Source of the DNA: Agrobacterium tumefaciens
GTDB lineage: Bacteria > Pseudomonadota > Alphaproteobacteria > Rhizobiales > Rhizobiaceae
NCBI RefSeq assembly: GCF_005221385.1
Contig: NZ_CP039903.1
Coordinates: forward strand, 2,108,001-2,172,000
Length of the DNA stretch: 64,000 bases
Direction: 5' to 3'
Shown: positions 62,125 through 64,000 of the stretch, one piece after another
Numbering within the stretch: the stretch's first letter is position 1
How the letters are laid out: every line of letters begins with the position of its first letter
The notes under the pieces: model-generated
The model's input: the letters and a program-made list of their open reading frames with translations, nothing else
Database searches by the model: none
Told to the model about the DNA's origin: nothing
Made by a program: the position numbers and the translations under genes

Positions 62125-64000
62125 TTAAAGTGCGGCAATGAAAGCGTCCTGCACGAACGGCACGGACGCTACATTGTTGGTGGTTGCCGCAGGACGCATC
62201 CGGGCGGCATTGGCCGCAGCGCCGAGCGTGTAGGTTGAAAGATAGGTCCGACGCGCAGGCATCTGCGGATCGACAGTGATTTCGGTGCTGTCCGGGTTGA
62301 CGACCGTGTTTCCGACCATGATGGCGGGTGTGAAGGCGTGCCGGGCAGGATCGAAGGAATCCAGCGTGTATTGCGTCTGAATACTTGTGCTAGAAAACCC
62401 GAATGGAAAACTCTTGCTGACGGCACGCATGCTGTTGCGGTTTCGGGCAACACGGGAAACCGCTTTCTGGTCAAGCTGGATCATCGGCTGCAAATCAGCA
62501 GTACCCATCATGACCATGCGCAATTCCACCGAAGCGGGAAGCCCGACAAGCGGGTTCGTTGCCGGGTCGCCATCATCCAGTTCCGTCCAGACGGTCGCAC
62601 CGGAAGGCCGGATTTCCCATCCAAGCGCGCAACCACCCGGCACCCAACCGGCAAACAGCATGTCGATTTGCGTCATGCCGTCCGCGAGGTTCAAAGCCTG
62701 CATCGGAATGACCGTACGCGGGCTGCGATAGCGGGCGGCATTCAGCCGGAAGCAGATATCCGTTTCCGTCGATCCTTGAGCAAACGCGCCGTCTGTGGTG
62801 AGAAACTGCGTGCCGCCAGTATACTTGTTCGACCCGGAAATATGCAGCGCATGCGCGCCGGTTGTTACCGTCACGAACGCATACCGCTTTCCGCTTTCCA
62901 GCAACGTGATGGGCAATTCCACCTTGTTCCAGCCAACGGTAAGCTCCGCATGTTTCAGCATGCCTTGCGCCAGCACCGCGTCAAAACGCGGTACACCGCC
63001 GGTCGTGGTTTCCACGATGAACACATGCACATCGCCGTCGATACCGACGCGGGCAAACGACAGGTCGAGACTTGTGACCTGCATGGGCTGCGCGACGAGA
63101 AACGACTGCGCGCAGATAGAGCCGTTGATGCCAACCTCTTCGGTGACGTACTCCCAATAGGGTTCGCTATAGATTTCATACCGAAGCTGGCGAACGCCGT
63201 AAGTCTGATGGCCGGGACCGAAGTTGCCGCCGATATAGACCACTTCGAAGGTCTCGCCGCCGACATTGAGCATCTGCCCCACCCTGGAATCGCCGCCAAG
63301 GCCTGCCCACCCCGCCGCGTTTTCGCATGCGCCCATCGTCGGACCATAGGTAAGACGTACGCGGGAAGCTTCCTTGCGAACCAGCGAGGTTTCCGTATGC
63401 ACCAACTGCGAAATGTTGAGCGTGGCATCAAGCGAGGTGTTTGCAATGCGCGTCACCTCGTCAAAGGCAGGCACCATGCGGCGACCACGGAAATAAATCT
63501 TGGGGTCGTCTTCGGCTTGTACCTCAAGCCGCGCCTGCGCTTCGGCTGCAAAACCGAAGCGGACGCCCTCTTCAATGCGCGCGAGCCAATCGACATGTGT
63601 CATATCCCAACGGTCGGGAATAAGGGCATCATCAAAAACATAGGCGCGCGCCTCGTCCGGCAGATCGACTTTCAACCGGGCTGCACCGATATCACGTTGC
63701 ATTTGGCGAATGACGACGGGGCGCGGAATCTCGGTCAGCTTGGCCGTAATATTGACGATCTGCGTTTCAATGGTCTCGGTCCGCATGAACAGGCCGTCCA
63801 GATCGACTTCCAGCGCCGCAACACGCCCTTCCACTTCATATAGTGTCTTCACGCGGTCGCCATTGCCCGGCTCGATAGCGGTGATGCCCGCCGAGGTCAG
63901 CAGCACAAAGGCGATGCATGCGTCCGTCGATGCCACCACCGGCTTAACCGGAACCGGATTCGCTTCGCCCGGCTGCACGATCAATTCGACAACCCGGCGG
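62125..64000 (-). CDS. Phage tail/baseplate-associated protein, 5' end beyond window
   Basis: At least 625 residues; the frame is open to the right edge, so the N-terminus is missing (a TTG at 63984 is not a convincing start). The N-terminal part has a coiled-coil-like region (KTLYEVEGRVAALEVDLDGL), the middle contains jelly-roll-like segments (VHVFIVETTTGG). It resembles DUF4815 tail proteins from memory. It is the first tail gene seen and is followed by the 57-residue and fibre genes. Confidence 0.65.
   Translation of the reverse strand, partial: RRVVELIVQPGEANPVPVKPVVASTDACIAFVLLTSAGITAIEPGNGDRVKTLYEVEGRVAALEVDLDGLFMRTETIETQIVNITAKLTEIPRPVVIRQMQRDIGAARLKVDLPDEARAYVFDDALIPDRWDMTHVDWLARIEEGVRFGFAAEAQARLEVQAEDDPKIYFRGRRMVPAFDEVTRIANTSLDATLNISQLVHTETSLVRKEASRVRLTYGPTMGACENAAGWAGLGGDSRVGQMLNVGGETFEVVYIGGNFGPGHQTYGVRQLRYEIYSEPYWEYVTEEVGINGSICAQSFLVAQPMQVTSLDLSFARVGIDGDVHVFIVETTTGGVPRFDAVLAQGMLKHAELTVGWNKVELPITLLESGKRYAFVTVTTGAHALHISGSNKYTGGTQFLTTDGAFAQGSTETDICFRLNAARYRSPRTVIPMQALNLADGMTQIDMLFAGWVPGGCALGWEIRPSGATVWTELDDGDPATNPLVGLPASVELRMVMMGTADLQPMIQLDQKAVSRVARNRNSMRAVSKSFPFGFSSTSIQTQYTLDSFDPARHAFTPAIMVGNTVVNPDSTEITVDPQMPARRTYLSTYTLGAAANAARMRPAATTNNVASVPFVQDAFIAAL

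Larger units (their letters stand above)
48587..64000. mobile_element. Prophage with P2-like contractile tail, right part outside window
   Basis: Contiguous phage genes: lysis cassette, D, X, U, tape measure, E/E', tube FII, sheath FI, fibre genes on the minus strand, preceded at the left by small early/accessory genes on the plus strand. Gene order matches P2-like tails with lysis genes moved to the end. No integrase, capsid, terminase or replication gene is visible, so a large part lies beyond 64000. The left boundary is uncertain: it could be the tRNA-Arg 3' end at 46738, the tRNA-like element at 48385-48488, or nearby. Confidence 0.85.

Overview
The window looks like chromosomal DNA of an Agrobacterium (Rhizobiaceae), most likely the A. 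tumefaciens/fabrum complex. The strongest pointer is the gbpR / chvE-gguA-gguB-gguC sugar-uptake locus at 38.2-44.5 kb, whose ChvE sequence I recognise. Rhizobial-type intergenic palindromes (RIME-like, GC rich) and the general gene styles agree. No database search was possible; all calls come from reading the sequence.

Layout. 1-13.5 kb: the tip of a flavin monooxygenase-like gene, bdhA, xanthine dehydrogenase xdhA-xdhB-xdhC, a LysR regulator, urate hydroxylase puuD, guanine deaminase guaD, a TauE/SafE exporter and lldD. 13.6-16 kb: an SMR efflux pump with its TetR repressor and a D-Ala-D-Ala carboxypeptidase with a SPOR domain. 16-19.8 kb (minus strand): puuE-uraD-[mntA-hepT toxin/antitoxin]-allA-uraH-metallophosphatase. 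Together with the first block this gives a path from guanine/xanthine via urate, 5-hydroxyisourate, OHCU and allantoin to allantoate, plus ureidoglycolate cleavage; an allantoate-degrading enzyme is not in the window. 20-38 kb: housekeeping and mixed genes (DUF1045, split MnmC pair, a 1232-residue orphan hybrid kinase, DEAD-box helicase, two EamA transporters, DoxX, L,D-transpeptidase, ATP-grasp/alpha-E/transglutaminase trio, methyltransferase, GNAT, VOC, histidine phosphatase). 38.2-44.5 kb: the ChvE locus. 44.6-46.1 kb: J-domain-like protein, small membrane protein, MarR.

46.6 kb to the right edge is accessory. An intact tRNA-Arg(CCG) is followed by an AT-richer DUF6602-like gene with a nuclease-like motif pattern, then a tRNA-like structured element, then a prophage that runs off the right edge. 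The prophage has a small-gene region with two cysteine-pair proteins, a BrnT/BrnA module with a clear inverted-repeat operator and a PAS-HWE histidine kinase on the plus strand. On the minus strand it has a lysis cassette (endolysin with C-terminal membrane anchor, overlapping spanins, holin) downstream of a P2-like contractile tail module (fibre, fibre assembly, sheath, tube, tail-assembly chaperone with a GGGAAAC -1 frameshift site, tape measure, U, X, D). A secreted-protein gene on the opposite strand between U and the tape measure looks like a lysogenic-conversion 'moron'. No integrase, capsid or replication genes are inside the window.

Most notable for follow-up: the toxin-antitoxin pair embedded in the ureide operon, the moron, the DUF6602-like gene beside tRNA-Arg, the tRNA-like element at the prophage border, the prophage-borne HWE kinase, and the -1 frameshift in the tail chaperone.
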